The notes under the pieces were generated by a model. That model did no database searches. It worked only from the letters and a program-made list of their open reading frames with translations, and was not told the origin of the DNA. 64,000 nt of DNA from Pasteurella sp030783905 (GTDB lineage Bacteria; Pseudomonadota; Gammaproteobacteria; Enterobacterales; Pasteurellaceae): positions 1,612,001 to 1,676,000 of the forward strand of contig CP182107.1 of NCBI GenBank assembly GCA_051122655.1, in the 5' to 3' direction. The first letter of the stretch is position 1; each line of letters begins with the position of its first letter. Below are positions 10,122 through 18,686 of the stretch, one piece after another. A program made the position numbers and the translations under genes.

Positions 10122-10655
10122 ATGCAAACTTATTCAAAACTTGGCTTTTTATGCTTATTATCATTTGGCTTAGTGGCCTGTGATCAGATAACAGGATTCA
10201 ACAGCACATCAAATACCGCAGATCAGACTAAGTCACCCGCCGTGACCTTGGATCCTAAAGCAGAATTCCATCTTTTTATTGATTTTCAAAATAAAAATAA
10301 TGCCAAAATCGCCACACTCAATCAGGAAATCGCGCATGTGACACAGTCTGGTGATATGGCGAACCTTGCCCCGCTGGTAAACAAATTTTCAACGGAGATT
10401 AATGGTATTGTGAAAGAATTGGATACTCTCCCTATTTACAGTGCCGAAGTCCTTAAACTCAAAGAGAAAGCCAAAATTCTGTTGGTGATGTCCACTGAAG
10501 TGCTCAACGAGAATGTCACTTTACATCATCATCCTTCGCCAGAAGGCTCAAAAGCGCTACTACAGAAAAGGGATATCTTACTTAAAATCACCAATGAATT
10601 TGCGCAAATGAATGATGAATTGATGCAAAAATATGGTCCGCCACCGCAACCTTAA
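10122..10655 (+). CDS. Small putative lipoprotein, function unknown
   Basis: The 177-aa product has a lipoprotein signal peptide: a short charged start, a hydrophobic core (LGFLCLLSFGLVAC) and Cys20 at the LVAC lipobox. The residue after the Cys is Asp, which by the E. coli +2 rule would favour inner-membrane retention. The mature part is helical-looking and charged, with no motif I recognise, and ends in Pro-rich QKYGPPPQP. It is a single-gene unit with its own promoter and terminator between two minus-strand groups. I do not know its function. Confidence 0.75.
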   Translation: MQTYSKLGFLCLLSFGLVACDQITGFNSTSNTADQTKSPAVTLDPKAEFHLFIDFQNKNNAKIATLNQEIAHVTQSGDMANLAPLVNKFSTEINGIVKELDTLPIYSAEVLKLKEKAKILLVMSTEVLNENVTLHHHPSPEGSKALLQKRDILLKITNEFAQMNDELMQKYGPPPQP

Positions 10656-10676
10656 TATGGATAGGTGACACAAAAA

Positions 10677-10711
10677 CAAAACCGCACATTAAAACACCCT
10701 GTGCGGTTTTT
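10677..10711 (+). terminator. Bidirectional terminator between the lipoprotein gene and rsmJ
   Basis: AAAACCGCACA pairs perfectly with TGTGCGGTTTT around a 12-nt loop, with a T-tract on the plus side and an A-tract upstream. The arms resemble a diverged pair of uptake-signal cores (CCGCACA rather than CCGCACTT). Confidence 0.85.
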
Positions 10712-10761
10712 GTATTGACGTATGACTTGATGGTATCGACCTTATTGGTCAACAGAAGCGT

Positions 10762-11520
10762 TTACGCTGTGACATAAATATCAAAACGATGATTTTTCGT
10801 TTCTCGACTAAACTGCGGTGATTGTTGTGCAAGATATTGTGCATAGTCAGGGCGTTTCACTACCACACGCTTTTTCGCCAAAGCTAAGGCAGGCGCCAAT
10901 AAGCTATCGGCATCCAAATCAGCCCCCACTAAGTGCTGAAAGACACGCATTTCTTTTTTCACTAAAGCGCTTTTTTGTTTGTGTGGATACATCGGATCAA
11001 GATAGACCACATCCGCAGCATCAACAGTTGGATCTAATTGGGCAATATGATTAACCGGCAATAATCGCATATTTTGTTGCATCATTTCGCCAATTTCACG
11101 GTCAGAATAAGCCCGTTGCAAGCCATCTTGTAGTAATAAGCGAACGACAGGGTGACGTTCGACTAATCGCACTTGACAACCAATCGCCGCTAGCACAAAG
11201 GCATCGCGTCCTAGTCCCGCAGTGGCGTCAATCACACTTGGTAAATAACCCGATTTTATGCCAGCCGCTTTGGCAATCGCTTCGCCACGTCCACCACCAA
11301 ATTTACGCCGATGTGCCATTACCCCACTGACAAAATCCACAAATACCGCACCGAGTTTCGGCTCATCTAATTTACGCAATACTAAACGAGCTTGACCTTG
11401 CTCATCATAAGCTTGTACCAATGCCAAATCACTTTGAGGATCGTGCACTAACCCTTGCGCCTCACAAAGTGCGGTGAATGTTTCAGGATTATCGGTTTCG
11501 CAAATCAGTTGAAGATGCAT
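10762..11520 (-). CDS. rsmJ: 16S rRNA (guanine1516-N2)-methyltransferase RsmJ
   Basis: RsmJ (YhiQ family) methylates G1516 of 16S rRNA with SAM. The 252-aa protein shows the family block MAHRRKFGGGRGEAIAKAAG followed by the SAM-binding region VIDATAGLGRDAFVLAAIGC (about residues 96-115) and the catalytic-type loop VVYLDPMYP (about 170-178). The length matches E. coli RsmJ (250 aa). It starts 3 bp after the trmA stop, so the two RNA methyltransferases are cotranscribed. An uptake-signal core (11467-11475) lies inside the gene. Confidence 0.92.
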   Translation of the reverse strand: MHLQLICETDNPETFTALCEAQGLVHDPQSDLALVQAYDEQGQARLVLRKLDEPKLGAVFVDFVSGVMAHRRKFGGGRGEAIAKAAGIKSGYLPSVIDATAGLGRDAFVLAAIGCQVRLVERHPVVRLLLQDGLQRAYSDREIGEMMQQNMRLLPVNHIAQLDPTVDAADVVYLDPMYPHKQKSALVKKEMRVFQHLVGADLDADSLLAPALALAKKRVVVKRPDYAQYLAQQSPQFSRETKNHRFDIYVTA

Positions 11521-11523
11521 AAA

Positions 11524-12621
11524 TTATTTCCGAATTAACCACACGCCCGCTTCCATATGTTCGGTATAAGGGAATTGGTCGAACAAGGCCGCTTTTTCAA
11601 TACGATGGGTTTGACATAAGGTGTGTAGATTGTCGCAAAGAGTATGTGGATTACACGAAATATACAAAATACGATCATATTGCTGTACTAAGTTGAGCGT
11701 ATCCACATCTAAGCCCGCACGTGGCGGATCCACAAAAATAGTGTTGCATTCATAGGCGTGTAAATCAATGTCTTTTAAGCGATGAAACTCACGCACGCCA
11801 TTCATTGCTTGGGTAAATTCTTCGGCGGACATTCGGATAATTTGCACATTTTCAATGCTATTTTCGGCAATATTAAACTGCGCCGCTGCCACAGAAGGTT
11901 TCGCAATTTCGGTGGCCAATACTTTGCGGAAGTTTTGCGCTAACGCAATAGAGAAATTCCCATTGCCACAATACAATTCGAGCAAATCACCTTGACTGTG
12001 TTGAGTGCAATCCACCGCCCATTCCAACATGAACTGATTGACTATCGCATTAGGTTGGGTAAAGCTATTTTCCACTTGGCGATACACATAGACGCGACCA
12101 TGCACCGTTAATATTTCATCGATAAATTCCTGATCCAAACAGATTTTTTGTTTGCTCGCACGGCCAATCAGTTGCACATCGAAACCTTGTTGTTGCAAAT
12201 CGACTCTTAATTGTTTGGCTGCCTGCACCCATTGTGCATCAAGGGGTTTGTGATACAACAAGCTGACAATGATCTGATTACTTAAAGTGCTTAAATAATC
12301 AATTTGGAAGAGTTTATGATGTAGCACTTTGTCTGTTTTTAACAACGGTAACAGGCGACTCATCATCTGATTAATCAGTTGACTTGCGATAGGAAAACTA
12401 TCGACACGATAACGTTGCCGCGTTTGTTGATCAAACATGATATGGTAAAAATCCCCTTTATCATGCCAAATACGAAACTCCGCACGCATACGATAATGCT
12501 GGACAGGCGAGGAAAACACCTTAACTCTCGGGGGGTTAAAAGGTGCTAAAAGTGCGGTCAGTTTTTGCTGTTTTTCCGCTAATAAAGAATCGTATTGTTC
12601 GATAGGAAGCAACGTTTGCAT
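11524..12621 (-). CDS. trmA: tRNA (uracil-5-)-methyltransferase TrmA
   Basis: TrmA makes ribothymidine at position 54 of tRNA. The 365-aa protein has the RNA m5U methyltransferase signatures: a SAM-binding LLELYCGNGNFSIALAQNF (about residues 214-232), FVDPPRAGLD, and the nucleophile Cys in ILYISCNPHTL (about 324). It lacks the iron-sulfur TRAM domain of RlmC/RlmD and matches TrmA length (366 aa in E. coli). The gene heads a two-gene unit with rsmJ. An uptake-signal core sits at 12550-12558 near its start. Confidence 0.94.
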   Translation of the reverse strand: MQTLLPIEQYDSLLAEKQQKLTALLAPFNPPRVKVFSSPVQHYRMRAEFRIWHDKGDFYHIMFDQQTRQRYRVDSFPIASQLINQMMSRLLPLLKTDKVLHHKLFQIDYLSTLSNQIIVSLLYHKPLDAQWVQAAKQLRVDLQQQGFDVQLIGRASKQKICLDQEFIDEILTVHGRVYVYRQVENSFTQPNAIVNQFMLEWAVDCTQHSQGDLLELYCGNGNFSIALAQNFRKVLATEIAKPSVAAAQFNIAENSIENVQIIRMSAEEFTQAMNGVREFHRLKDIDLHAYECNTIFVDPPRAGLDVDTLNLVQQYDRILYISCNPHTLCDNLHTLCQTHRIEKAALFDQFPYTEHMEAGVWLIRK

Positions 12622-12660
12622 AGGATGAGTTCTATAATTGTGTCAGTGTGAAAGAAAGAT

Positions 12661-12691
12661 AAAAGGCTCAGTCTGATTTGCCAAGCCTTTT
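12661..12691 (-). terminator. Terminator downstream of maoP
   Basis: AAAAGGCT and AGCCTTTT form an 8-bp stem around a 15-nt loop. On the minus strand the stem runs into TTTTATCTTTC. It lies 20 bp after the maoP stop. Confidence 0.6.
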
Positions 12692-12710
12692 ATAATGATG
12701 AAAGGTAAGA

Positions 12711-13040
12711 TTATTCTGCTGAGAAATCGTCCAAATTATCTGTACCGACCACACCTGATAAGGTATAAACACGTTTTGTGGTCGAAATACGCGCACGGTA
12801 TTTCGCCCAGGTTTTCTCAAAAAAGGTCTCGGCAGGACGTTCACCGCGACAGAAGGCAACAAAGTGTGTTTCTTCTTTTGTCACAGGTTCACGCTCGCCT
12901 GACTCTAATGCTTTAAAGGCTTGCCCATATTGTTCAAGGACTTGTGATTCCTTGATTGTATAATCGCCATGACGCGAGAAGCCTCTCGGGTAATTTTTAT
13001 CATCAAAAAAACGGCGTGTAACGCTAAAACTTTCTGCCAT
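12711..13040 (-). CDS. maoP: MaoP/YifE family (DUF413) nucleoid macrodomain protein
   Basis: The 109-aa product closely resembles E. coli YifE, renamed MaoP for its role in organising the Ori macrodomain. The shared features are a MAESF start, YPRGFSRHGDYTIKESQVLE, EREPVTKEE, and a KRVYTLSG block near residue 90. The length is equal to the E. coli protein (112 aa). There is no catalytic motif; it is a small DNA-associated protein. It is followed by its own terminator. Its role in an organism without the E. coli maoS site arrangement is unknown. Confidence 0.85.
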   Translation of the reverse strand: MAESFSVTRRFFDDKNYPRGFSRHGDYTIKESQVLEQYGQAFKALESGEREPVTKEETHFVAFCRGERPAETFFEKTWAKYRARISTTKRVYTLSGVVGTDNLDDFSAE

Positions 13041-13097
13041 AGTATCCTCTACAATAAGCTATTCATTCAAAAAACGAGGCATTAAACCAATTTTTTG

Positions 13098-13718
13098 TTA
13101 TTTTTGCAATAAACCTTTTACAGTTTCTACATAATCCGTGACAAACGCGCCATGACTGTCGTTGTTCAACCCTTCTGGATTGACACGATAGCGACCATTG
13201 ACGTAAAAATCTGGCACACCACGGACGTTGAAGTGTTCCGCCGCTTTCACTTGCTTATTGGTTAATGCCGTGACAGCAAAGCTATTGATTCCACCATCAA
13301 ATTGTTCCGCGCTGATGCCGTTACGCAAAAAGAGTTGACGAATATCATCCATACTGCGTAATTGATTCCGCTGTGCAGCCAAAAATAGCGGTTCTTTTAC
13401 CTTATCTTGTGCCCCCATCGCCATTGCCAACGCCCACGCACGAGTAAGATTTTTCCCCATCTCACCGCCTAAAAAGTTAACATGATATTGTTGCAAAGCC
13501 ACACCTTCTGGCAACTGCTGTGCTACTTTTGTAGGAATATGATATTCGTATTCAAATGAATAACAATGTGGGCAATAAAACGAGAAAAACTCGATGACCT
13601 CAGCTTGTTGTGCTGGCGCTTGATTTAACGTGACATACTGCTTACCCTCTGTTAAATTCGTTGCTTGCACAGAAACCGCAAAAAGTAATGAGGTCAAAGT
13701 AAATACTAGTTTTTTCAT
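13098..13718 (-). CDS. dsbA: Thiol:disulfide interchange protein DsbA
   Basis: DsbA is the periplasmic oxidase that introduces disulfide bonds. The 206-aa precursor has a signal peptide ending near VSVQA (residues 15-19), the active-site motif FYCPHCYSFE with Cys49 and Cys52 of the precursor, and the cis-proline loop in FNVRGVPDFYVNGRY (Pro about residue 170). The length fits the family. yihD lies 8 bp upstream on the same strand, an arrangement also seen near E. coli dsbA, so the two are probably cotranscribed. Confidence 0.95.
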   Translation of the reverse strand: MKKLVFTLTSLLFAVSVQATNLTEGKQYVTLNQAPAQQAEVIEFFSFYCPHCYSFEYEYHIPTKVAQQLPEGVALQQYHVNFLGGEMGKNLTRAWALAMAMGAQDKVKEPLFLAAQRNQLRSMDDIRQLFLRNGISAEQFDGGINSFAVTALTNKQVKAAEHFNVRGVPDFYVNGRYRVNPEGLNNDSHGAFVTDYVETVKGLLQK

Positions 13719-13726
13719 GCCAATCC

Positions 13727-13993
13727 TTATTTAATAATCCCACGCGCCTTAAGTAACGCTGTTTTAAAATCATCTTCGTAATCTTTTTTGATACCTGGGA
13801 TAGGTGCATTTTTATCTGTCCCATCCATTTTTAGCTGATAAATCAACACTTCATCTGTTAACTCCGCTAAAGGTTTATCAAACCCTGCCTCATCGGCAAT
13901 TTTTTGTAAAATTTGTAATAAATGCAGATCTGGGTCTTTAGACCAATAAGGTTGCAAAAGTTCCAACACCTCGTTCAAACGATGACATTTCAT
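13727..13993 (-). CDS. yihD: YihD family protein (DUF1040)
   Basis: This small 88-aa protein is similar to E. coli YihD, which lies upstream of dsbA there too. It begins MKCHRLNEVLELLQPYW and ends with a conserved-looking YEDDFKTALLKARGI. The frame is open to 14110, but the ATG at 13993 has AAGGAA upstream and gives the family length. The function is not established. The longer frame would run into the mobA region on the other strand. Confidence 0.85.
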   Translation of the reverse strand: MKCHRLNEVLELLQPYWSKDPDLHLLQILQKIADEAGFDKPLAELTDEVLIYQLKMDGTDKNAPIPGIKKDYEDDFKTALLKARGIIK

Positions 13994-14057
13994 AAAGTTT
14001 TCCTTATGATTAAAAAAAATCTCAAGAATCATACTGTAATTAGCGAAAGAAGAAAAT

Positions 14058-14627
14058 ATGACAATCACATTTAGTGCAGTAATTTTAGCCGGCGGACAAG
14101 CACGTCGCATGGGGGGCGTTGATAAAGGGTTACAACTTTTTAGAAATAAACCGCTCTTTGAACATGTTTACCACCGTTTACAGCCACAAATCACCGATAT
14201 TGCCATTAATGCGAACCGTAACCAGCATATTTATGCACAAAGCGGACTGCCGGTTTTTTCTGATGAATTAGCGGGTTTTCAAGGACCGTTAAGTGGAATC
14301 TTAACTGGATTACAACGTGCTCAAAGCGACTTTGTGTTATTTGTGCCTTGTGACAGCCCGTTTTTCCCCATAGATTTGTTTAGCAAACTCAAACAGGCGG
14401 TCATCAGCCAACATGCCCTACTGGCCTATGCCCATGACGGTGAACGGGAACACCCCACTTTTTGTTTAGTATCAACCACACTTGCCCCGGCTTTAGCAGA
14501 CTATTTGGCAAGCGGTGAAAGGCGCATGTTAAAATTTATGTTACAGCACCATGCGATTGCCGTCGATTTTTCACATGACCACACGGCATTTAAAAATCTC
14601 AATACCTTAAGCGACTTACAAGCTTAA
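14058..14627 (+). CDS. mobA: Molybdenum cofactor guanylyltransferase MobA
   Basis: MobA adds GMP to molybdopterin to make the MGD cofactor used by DMSO-reductase-family enzymes. The 189-aa protein has the nucleotidyltransferase start AVILAGGQARRMGGVDKGLQ (about residues 7-26), the Gly-rich substrate loop ELAGFQGPLSGILTGL, and the metal-binding Asp in FVPCDSPFF (about 100). The length matches E. coli MobA (194 aa). Its clients in this window are the TorZ/MtsZ-type and DmsA enzymes. It is divergent from yihD-dsbA. Confidence 0.93.
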   Translation: MTITFSAVILAGGQARRMGGVDKGLQLFRNKPLFEHVYHRLQPQITDIAINANRNQHIYAQSGLPVFSDELAGFQGPLSGILTGLQRAQSDFVLFVPCDSPFFPIDLFSKLKQAVISQHALLAYAHDGEREHPTFCLVSTTLAPALADYLASGERRMLKFMLQHHAIAVDFSHDHTAFKNLNTLSDLQA

Positions 14628-14735
14628 AAGGTGCATCTTACGCTTTTTCGCTTAAAGCATGGCAAGAGATTGGCTAATGCTGACTTTCACAGTATAATCG
14701 CAAAACAATGCACTAGACCAAACGAGGAACGCATT

Positions 14736-15251
14736 ATGTTAAAGTCACTCTCTATTCTCACCGTCATCACGCTACTTAGCGCGTGTTCACTCTCTTCTTA
14801 TGTCCCTTTCATGAAGGATAAAAAAGCGGTGATTGACTTAGATAGCGCACAGATTGATCAAAAATCCTATGCCACCGCCTATGAAGCCACAATTGAAACC
14901 TACAAAGGACGGGTAAACCAAGATTATGATGTTCACTCATTTAGTAGCGGGGTAAACGATTGGTATTTAAATCGTATTTTATTGCCAATTGAAAAAATCA
15001 AAGCGAATCTTTATCAAGGCGGACATGATTCGAATATTCATGCTTACTATAGTGGCGTAATATTTGCCTCAGCCTTACAGACTAACTTTAACAAACTCAG
15101 CCCAACTTGTTGGTCGTATCTTGATTCTGCAAGTGTGACACAAGGTGTATATGATGCGATGAAAGATCTACAAAAAGGTAAGCAACGCGCAGAAGACGAT
15201 CCTTATATCGTACAAGGTGCTGAACAATTATTAAAACGTTGTACCCAATAA
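14736..15251 (+). CDS. Putative lipoprotein, function unknown
   Basis: The 171-aa product has a lipoprotein signal: MLKSLSILTVITLLSAC with the lipobox Cys at residue 17, followed by Ser, which favours outer-membrane sorting. The frame is open upstream to 14631, but the ATG at 14736 begins an obvious signal peptide after ACGAGGAAC. The mature part is mixed charged with two later Cys residues (SPTCWSYL and LLKRCTQ) that might pair. I recognise no domain. A terminator follows. Confidence 0.75.
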   Translation: MLKSLSILTVITLLSACSLSSYVPFMKDKKAVIDLDSAQIDQKSYATAYEATIETYKGRVNQDYDVHSFSSGVNDWYLNRILLPIEKIKANLYQGGHDSNIHAYYSGVIFASALQTNFNKLSPTCWSYLDSASVTQGVYDAMKDLQKGKQRAEDDPYIVQGAEQLLKRCTQ

Positions 15252-15253
15252 AA

Positions 15254-15292
15254 CGAAAAACTGTTGATGTGAAAATCAGCAGTTTTTCGCTT
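15254..15292 (+). terminator. Terminator after the second lipoprotein gene
   Basis: CGAAAAACTG-TTGAT and ATCAG-CAGTTTTTCG form a long stem with a GTGAAA loop, followed by CTTTT. It ends 72 bp before fruB. Confidence 0.75.
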
Positions 15293-15364
15293 TTGGCAAT
15301 CAGGAGATTGATAACATTCTCTCAACGTATGCATAAGCTATAATGAAGAAGTACAGGAGTTGCC

Positions 15365-16507
15365 GTGTTTGAACTCACCGAAAACGACATTCACTTATCC
15401 TCTCAAGCCGTCAATAAAGATCAAGCTATCGAAATGGTTGCTCAAGCACTGATACAATCGGGTTATGTCGAACCAGGCTATTTAGCTGGTATGCTTGAGC
15501 GTGAAGCGCAAATCACTACTTATTTAGGGAACGGCATTGCTATTCCACATGGTTCTGTGACCACTCGTGCTTTAGTCAAAAAAACAGGGGTAACCATTTT
15601 TCAGTTCCCACAAGGTGTTGCGTGGGATAAAGAGAACCTCGCTTATCTTGTGATTGGACTTGCCGCGGATTCAGATGGACATTTAGCTCTCTTGCGCCAA
15701 TTGGCTCATCTACTTCACGACACAGAAACGATCAAACACTTAATCACAACACAGGATGTATCAGCGTTTTATACTCGCTTAATGGGGAAAAACGCGCCTA
15801 ACCCATCTGATTTGATTAGCTTGGATCTCGATACCACGAGCCTATTAACCTTGACTGCACGTAATGCGGAAAAATTACAACAGTGCCAAGCGGTCAATAA
15901 CGAATTTGTGCGTGATGTACTTGCCAGCCCAGCATTGCCTTTAGGACAAGGTATTTGGCTAACGGATGCCACACTCGGCAATCAAAAAAATGCATGCGCC
16001 TTTAGTCGTGCTAAAAACGCCTTCTTACACCATGGTAAAGTCGTCCAAGCGGTACTCACCATTGCAACGATTGATGATAACATTCACCGTGTATTAATCC
16101 GTTTATTAGATGACAACGTTCAACAACAATTATTGACGGGCTCAAAAGAAGACATCGCCCTGCTATTAGATCCCGATGCTGATTTAACACATGCCACTGC
16201 ACAGTCAGGGCGATTAAATGAACATATTGAACCCATTGAAGCGATATTTACCTTACGTAATCCACAAGGTTTACACGCTCGTCCCGCGGCAGTCTTGGTC
16301 AGCCATCTCAAAAAATATAATGCCTCGATTGCTGTACAAAATTTAGAGACGAACAGTCAACTGATCAGTGCGAAAAGTTTGCTTAAAGTGATCGCACTCA
16401 GTGCACAACAAGGACATCGTTTACGTTTTGTTGCAACGGGGGAAGAAGCCCAACAAGCGCTACAATGCGTACGCGAACTGATTGACAATAACTTAGGTGA
16501 AACATAA
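15365..16507 (+). CDS. fruB: Fructose-specific PTS EIIA-HPr diphosphoryl transfer protein FruB
   Basis: FruB carries phosphate from Enzyme I to the fructose EIIB. The 380-aa protein has an N-terminal EIIA-Fru domain with the phospho-His in GIAIPHGSV (His62), a middle linker region, and a C-terminal FPr (HPr-like) domain with GLHARPAAVLV (His about residue 303). The length is that of enterobacterial FruB (376 aa). GTG at 15365 is the start, with AGGAG 7 nt upstream, and a TATAAT element sits at 15339-15344. The stop overlaps the fruK ATG by one base. With FruA lacking EIIC (see fruA), the phosphate acceptor of this relay is uncertain. Confidence 0.92.
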   Translation: MFELTENDIHLSSQAVNKDQAIEMVAQALIQSGYVEPGYLAGMLEREAQITTYLGNGIAIPHGSVTTRALVKKTGVTIFQFPQGVAWDKENLAYLVIGLAADSDGHLALLRQLAHLLHDTETIKHLITTQDVSAFYTRLMGKNAPNPSDLISLDLDTTSLLTLTARNAEKLQQCQAVNNEFVRDVLASPALPLGQGIWLTDATLGNQKNACAFSRAKNAFLHHGKVVQAVLTIATIDDNIHRVLIRLLDDNVQQQLLTGSKEDIALLLDPDADLTHATAQSGRLNEHIEPIEAIFTLRNPQGLHARPAAVLVSHLKKYNASIAVQNLETNSQLISAKSLLKVIALSAQQGHRLRFVATGEEAQQALQCVRELIDNNLGET

Positions 16508-17442
16508 TGGCAAGAGTGATGACGATCACCTTAAACTCCGCCTATGATTTAGTAGGACATCTCGCGCATTTAACACGAGGAGAGGTCAATCAGGTGGACA
16601 ATTTAGGTCTTTATCCCGCAGGCAAAGGCATTAATGTTGGCAAAGTCCTACATGACTTAGGTGTAAAAGTGGCCTTAAGTGGATTTCTCGGTCAAGAAAA
16701 TCAAACTGGATTTCAAGCCTTGTTCTCACGCTTACACTTGACAGATCTTTTTCATCGTGTTTCAGGGGCAACTCGTATTAATGTTAAATTAACCGAAGAT
16801 AATGGGGTGGTGACAGATCTGAATTTCCAAGGCTATCATGTCAACAAACAGGATTGGCAAAAATTTGTTGACTTTTCTTTGCAACAAAGTCAAACCTTTG
16901 ATGTGATTGCGGTGTGTGGCAGTCTTCCTTGTGGAATCCACGTAGATGACTTTACTGCTTGGCTCAATCAACTTAATGCAAACAACGCCAAAATCGTCTT
17001 AGACACAAGCCAACAGGCTTTTGCATCGGGTATACGCGCAAAGCCTTGGTTAGTCAAACCCAATCGACATGAGCTTGAAAGCTGGTATGGTTCGTCATTA
17101 ACAACACAGCAACAAATCATCCACGCAGCAAAACAAATACAAAAGTACGGCGTCCCCCATGTTGTTGTTTCAATGGGCAAAGAAGGGGCAATTTGGCTAC
17201 ATGAAAATACGGTACTATACGCCCAACCTCCGCAAGACACTCATATCGTCAGTACAGTAGGTGCTGGAGATACTATGGTGGCGGGTTTCATTTATGGCAT
17301 GCTCAGTGGATATGCGCCGGAAAAAACGTTGGCGTCTGCTACCGCACTTTCAACCCTGGCCGTTTCACAAAGTAATGTTGGTATCAGCGATTTGACATTA
17401 CTCAATCCCATTTTAGAAAAAATAAAAATCACATTCATTTAA
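16507..17442 (+). CDS. fruK: 1-phosphofructokinase FruK
   Basis: FruK phosphorylates fructose-1-phosphate to fructose-1,6-bisphosphate. It is a PfkB-family sugar kinase of 311 aa with an N-terminal AGKGINVGKVL substrate block, a central KPNRHELE motif, and the C-terminal anion-hole/catalytic-base signature STVGAGDTMVAGF (catalytic Asp about residue 255). It overlaps fruB by one base (TAATG) and fruA begins 10 bp later, so the operon order fruB-fruK-fruA is conserved. Nothing in it looks degenerate. An uptake-signal core is at 17341-17349. Confidence 0.93.
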   Translation: MARVMTITLNSAYDLVGHLAHLTRGEVNQVDNLGLYPAGKGINVGKVLHDLGVKVALSGFLGQENQTGFQALFSRLHLTDLFHRVSGATRINVKLTEDNGVVTDLNFQGYHVNKQDWQKFVDFSLQQSQTFDVIAVCGSLPCGIHVDDFTAWLNQLNANNAKIVLDTSQQAFASGIRAKPWLVKPNRHELESWYGSSLTTQQQIIHAAKQIQKYGVPHVVVSMGKEGAIWLHENTVLYAQPPQDTHIVSTVGAGDTMVAGFIYGMLSGYAPEKTLASATALSTLAVSQSNVGISDLTLLNPILEKIKITFI

Positions 17443-17452
17443 GGATAATTTC

Positions 17453-18622
17453 ATGAACATTTTTCTGACACAAAAAGAAGACATTGGCAATGCAAAAGTA
17501 TTCTTATTGCATCAAGTTATCACCGCTGCCGCTCATCAACAAGGTCACCAAATCACTGCATTAGAGGAGGCAGATCTGGTCATTGTATTTGGTGAAGCAA
17601 TATATAACCCTCAATTTGTCGGTAAAAAATACTTTGTTGTCGATGCAGAAGAGGCATTTAATGCCCCTGAGAATACCTTAACCAACGCTTTCGCAGAAGC
17701 AATTCCTTATGTTGCAGCAGAACCGACGGAAAACGTTACGTCCTCCCTCACTACGCCTTATAACGTGAAACGCTTAATTGCGATCACTGCGTGTCCAACA
17801 GGCGTCACACAAACTTTTATGGCGGCCGAAACGATTATGAACTATGCGAAACAACAGGGTTGGGAGGTGAAAGTTGAAACACGCGGGCAAATTGGCGTGA
17901 AAGATATTTTAACAGAAGCCGATATTGCGGATGCTGACTTAGTCTTGGTGGCAACAGACGTAGAAACCGATCTGTCAAAATTTGAAGGAAAAATGTTATA
18001 CCGCACATCAACGCGTGCTGTACTCAATAATGTAGAAGCGATTCTCCAGCAAGCACTGACACAAGCAACCGTTTATCATGCACCAAAAGAAGAGGAGGTA
18101 GCCATTATTACGCCACCACCCCGCGACTATCACAATGACTTTGCAACCTGTCATGCGACGAAAAAAATTGTCGCCATTACCGCTTGTCCAACAGGCGTCA
18201 CACAAACTTTTATGTCCGCAGAAGCTATTATGATATATGCAAAAACACAAGGTTGGTGTGTCAAAGTCGAAACACATGGACAAATCGGTGCAGATAATCT
18301 GATTACCCCTGAAGAAGTGGACGCTGCTGACTTAGTCTTTGTCGCCGCGGATGTCGAAATAGATTTATCAAAATTTGCAGGTAAACCACTTTATCGTACC
18401 TCAACCAGTGCAACATTAAAAAACATTGCACAAGAATTTGATAACGCATTGACACAAGCAACGCCGTATGTACCAACGGCCAAAGCTGCGCTCAAAAAGC
18501 CATCTTGTTCATCTAGTACAACTCGCGAATGCTGCCAGTTAAAATGTGGTTTCGCCCGTTGGTTACCATGGCTACTCCTTGTTGCCATTATTATGGCCAT
18601 TGTGGTTTATTTTAAAGGCTAG
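17453..18622 (+). CDS. fruA: FruA-like fructose PTS protein: EIIB'-EIIB-EIIB with a single C-terminal membrane segment and no EIIC
   Basis: A normal FruA is about 560 aa (EIIB', EIIB, then a multi-helix EIIC permease). This 389-aa protein has an EIIB'-like domain (about 1-95), one EIIB domain around Cys114 (ITACPTGV), a second around Cys245 with the same motif, a Cys/Ser-rich linker (350-366), and one hydrophobic segment (about 370-386), then a stop and a terminator. No EIIC sequence follows. In both EIIB copies the usual CPTGVAHT reads CPTGVTQT, so the conserved His is Gln. The two copies share a 30-bp exact DNA repeat. It may be a permease-less remnant or a repurposed membrane-tethered phosphocarrier. 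An assembly error is unlikely because a terminator follows directly. Confidence 0.8.
   Translation: MNIFLTQKEDIGNAKVFLLHQVITAAAHQQGHQITALEEADLVIVFGEAIYNPQFVGKKYFVVDAEEAFNAPENTLTNAFAEAIPYVAAEPTENVTSSLTTPYNVKRLIAITACPTGVTQTFMAAETIMNYAKQQGWEVKVETRGQIGVKDILTEADIADADLVLVATDVETDLSKFEGKMLYRTSTRAVLNNVEAILQQALTQATVYHAPKEEEVAIITPPPRDYHNDFATCHATKKIVAITACPTGVTQTFMSAEAIMIYAKTQGWCVKVETHGQIGADNLITPEEVDAADLVFVAADVEIDLSKFAGKPLYRTSTSATLKNIAQEFDNALTQATPYVPTAKAALKKPSCSSSTTRECCQLKCGFARWLPWLLLVAIIMAIVVYFKG
17792..17821 (+). repeat. 30-bp direct repeat in fruA, copy 1
   Basis: This stretch over the first EIIB active site is identical base for base to 18185-18214 over the second. It encodes the CPTGVTQTFM region. 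It suggests recent duplication or gene conversion between the two EIIB domains. Confidence 0.9.
18185..18214 (+). repeat. 30-bp direct repeat in fruA, copy 2
   Basis: Exact copy of 17792-17821, 393 bp downstream and in the same reading frame. The flanking EIIB sequence is similar but diverged, so identity peaks at the active-site codons. Confidence 0.9.
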
Positions 18623-18641
18623 CCATAAAACGGCATGAAAC

Positions 18642-18675
18642 AAAAAGCCCGACGAATCTGTCGGGCCTTCTTTTT
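18642..18675 (+). terminator. Bidirectional terminator between fruA and torD
   Basis: AAGCCCGAC and GTCGGGC form a GC-rich stem with a six-base loop, flanked by A- and T-tracts on both sides. It serves the convergent fruA and torD transcripts. Confidence 0.88.
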
Positions 18676-18686
18676 CAGCCAGGTCC

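Noticed and set aside
12695..12916. Plus-strand ORF of 73 codons antisense to maoP
   Set aside because: It mirrors maoP, which has clear family similarity and a good start; codon content looks like a shadow.
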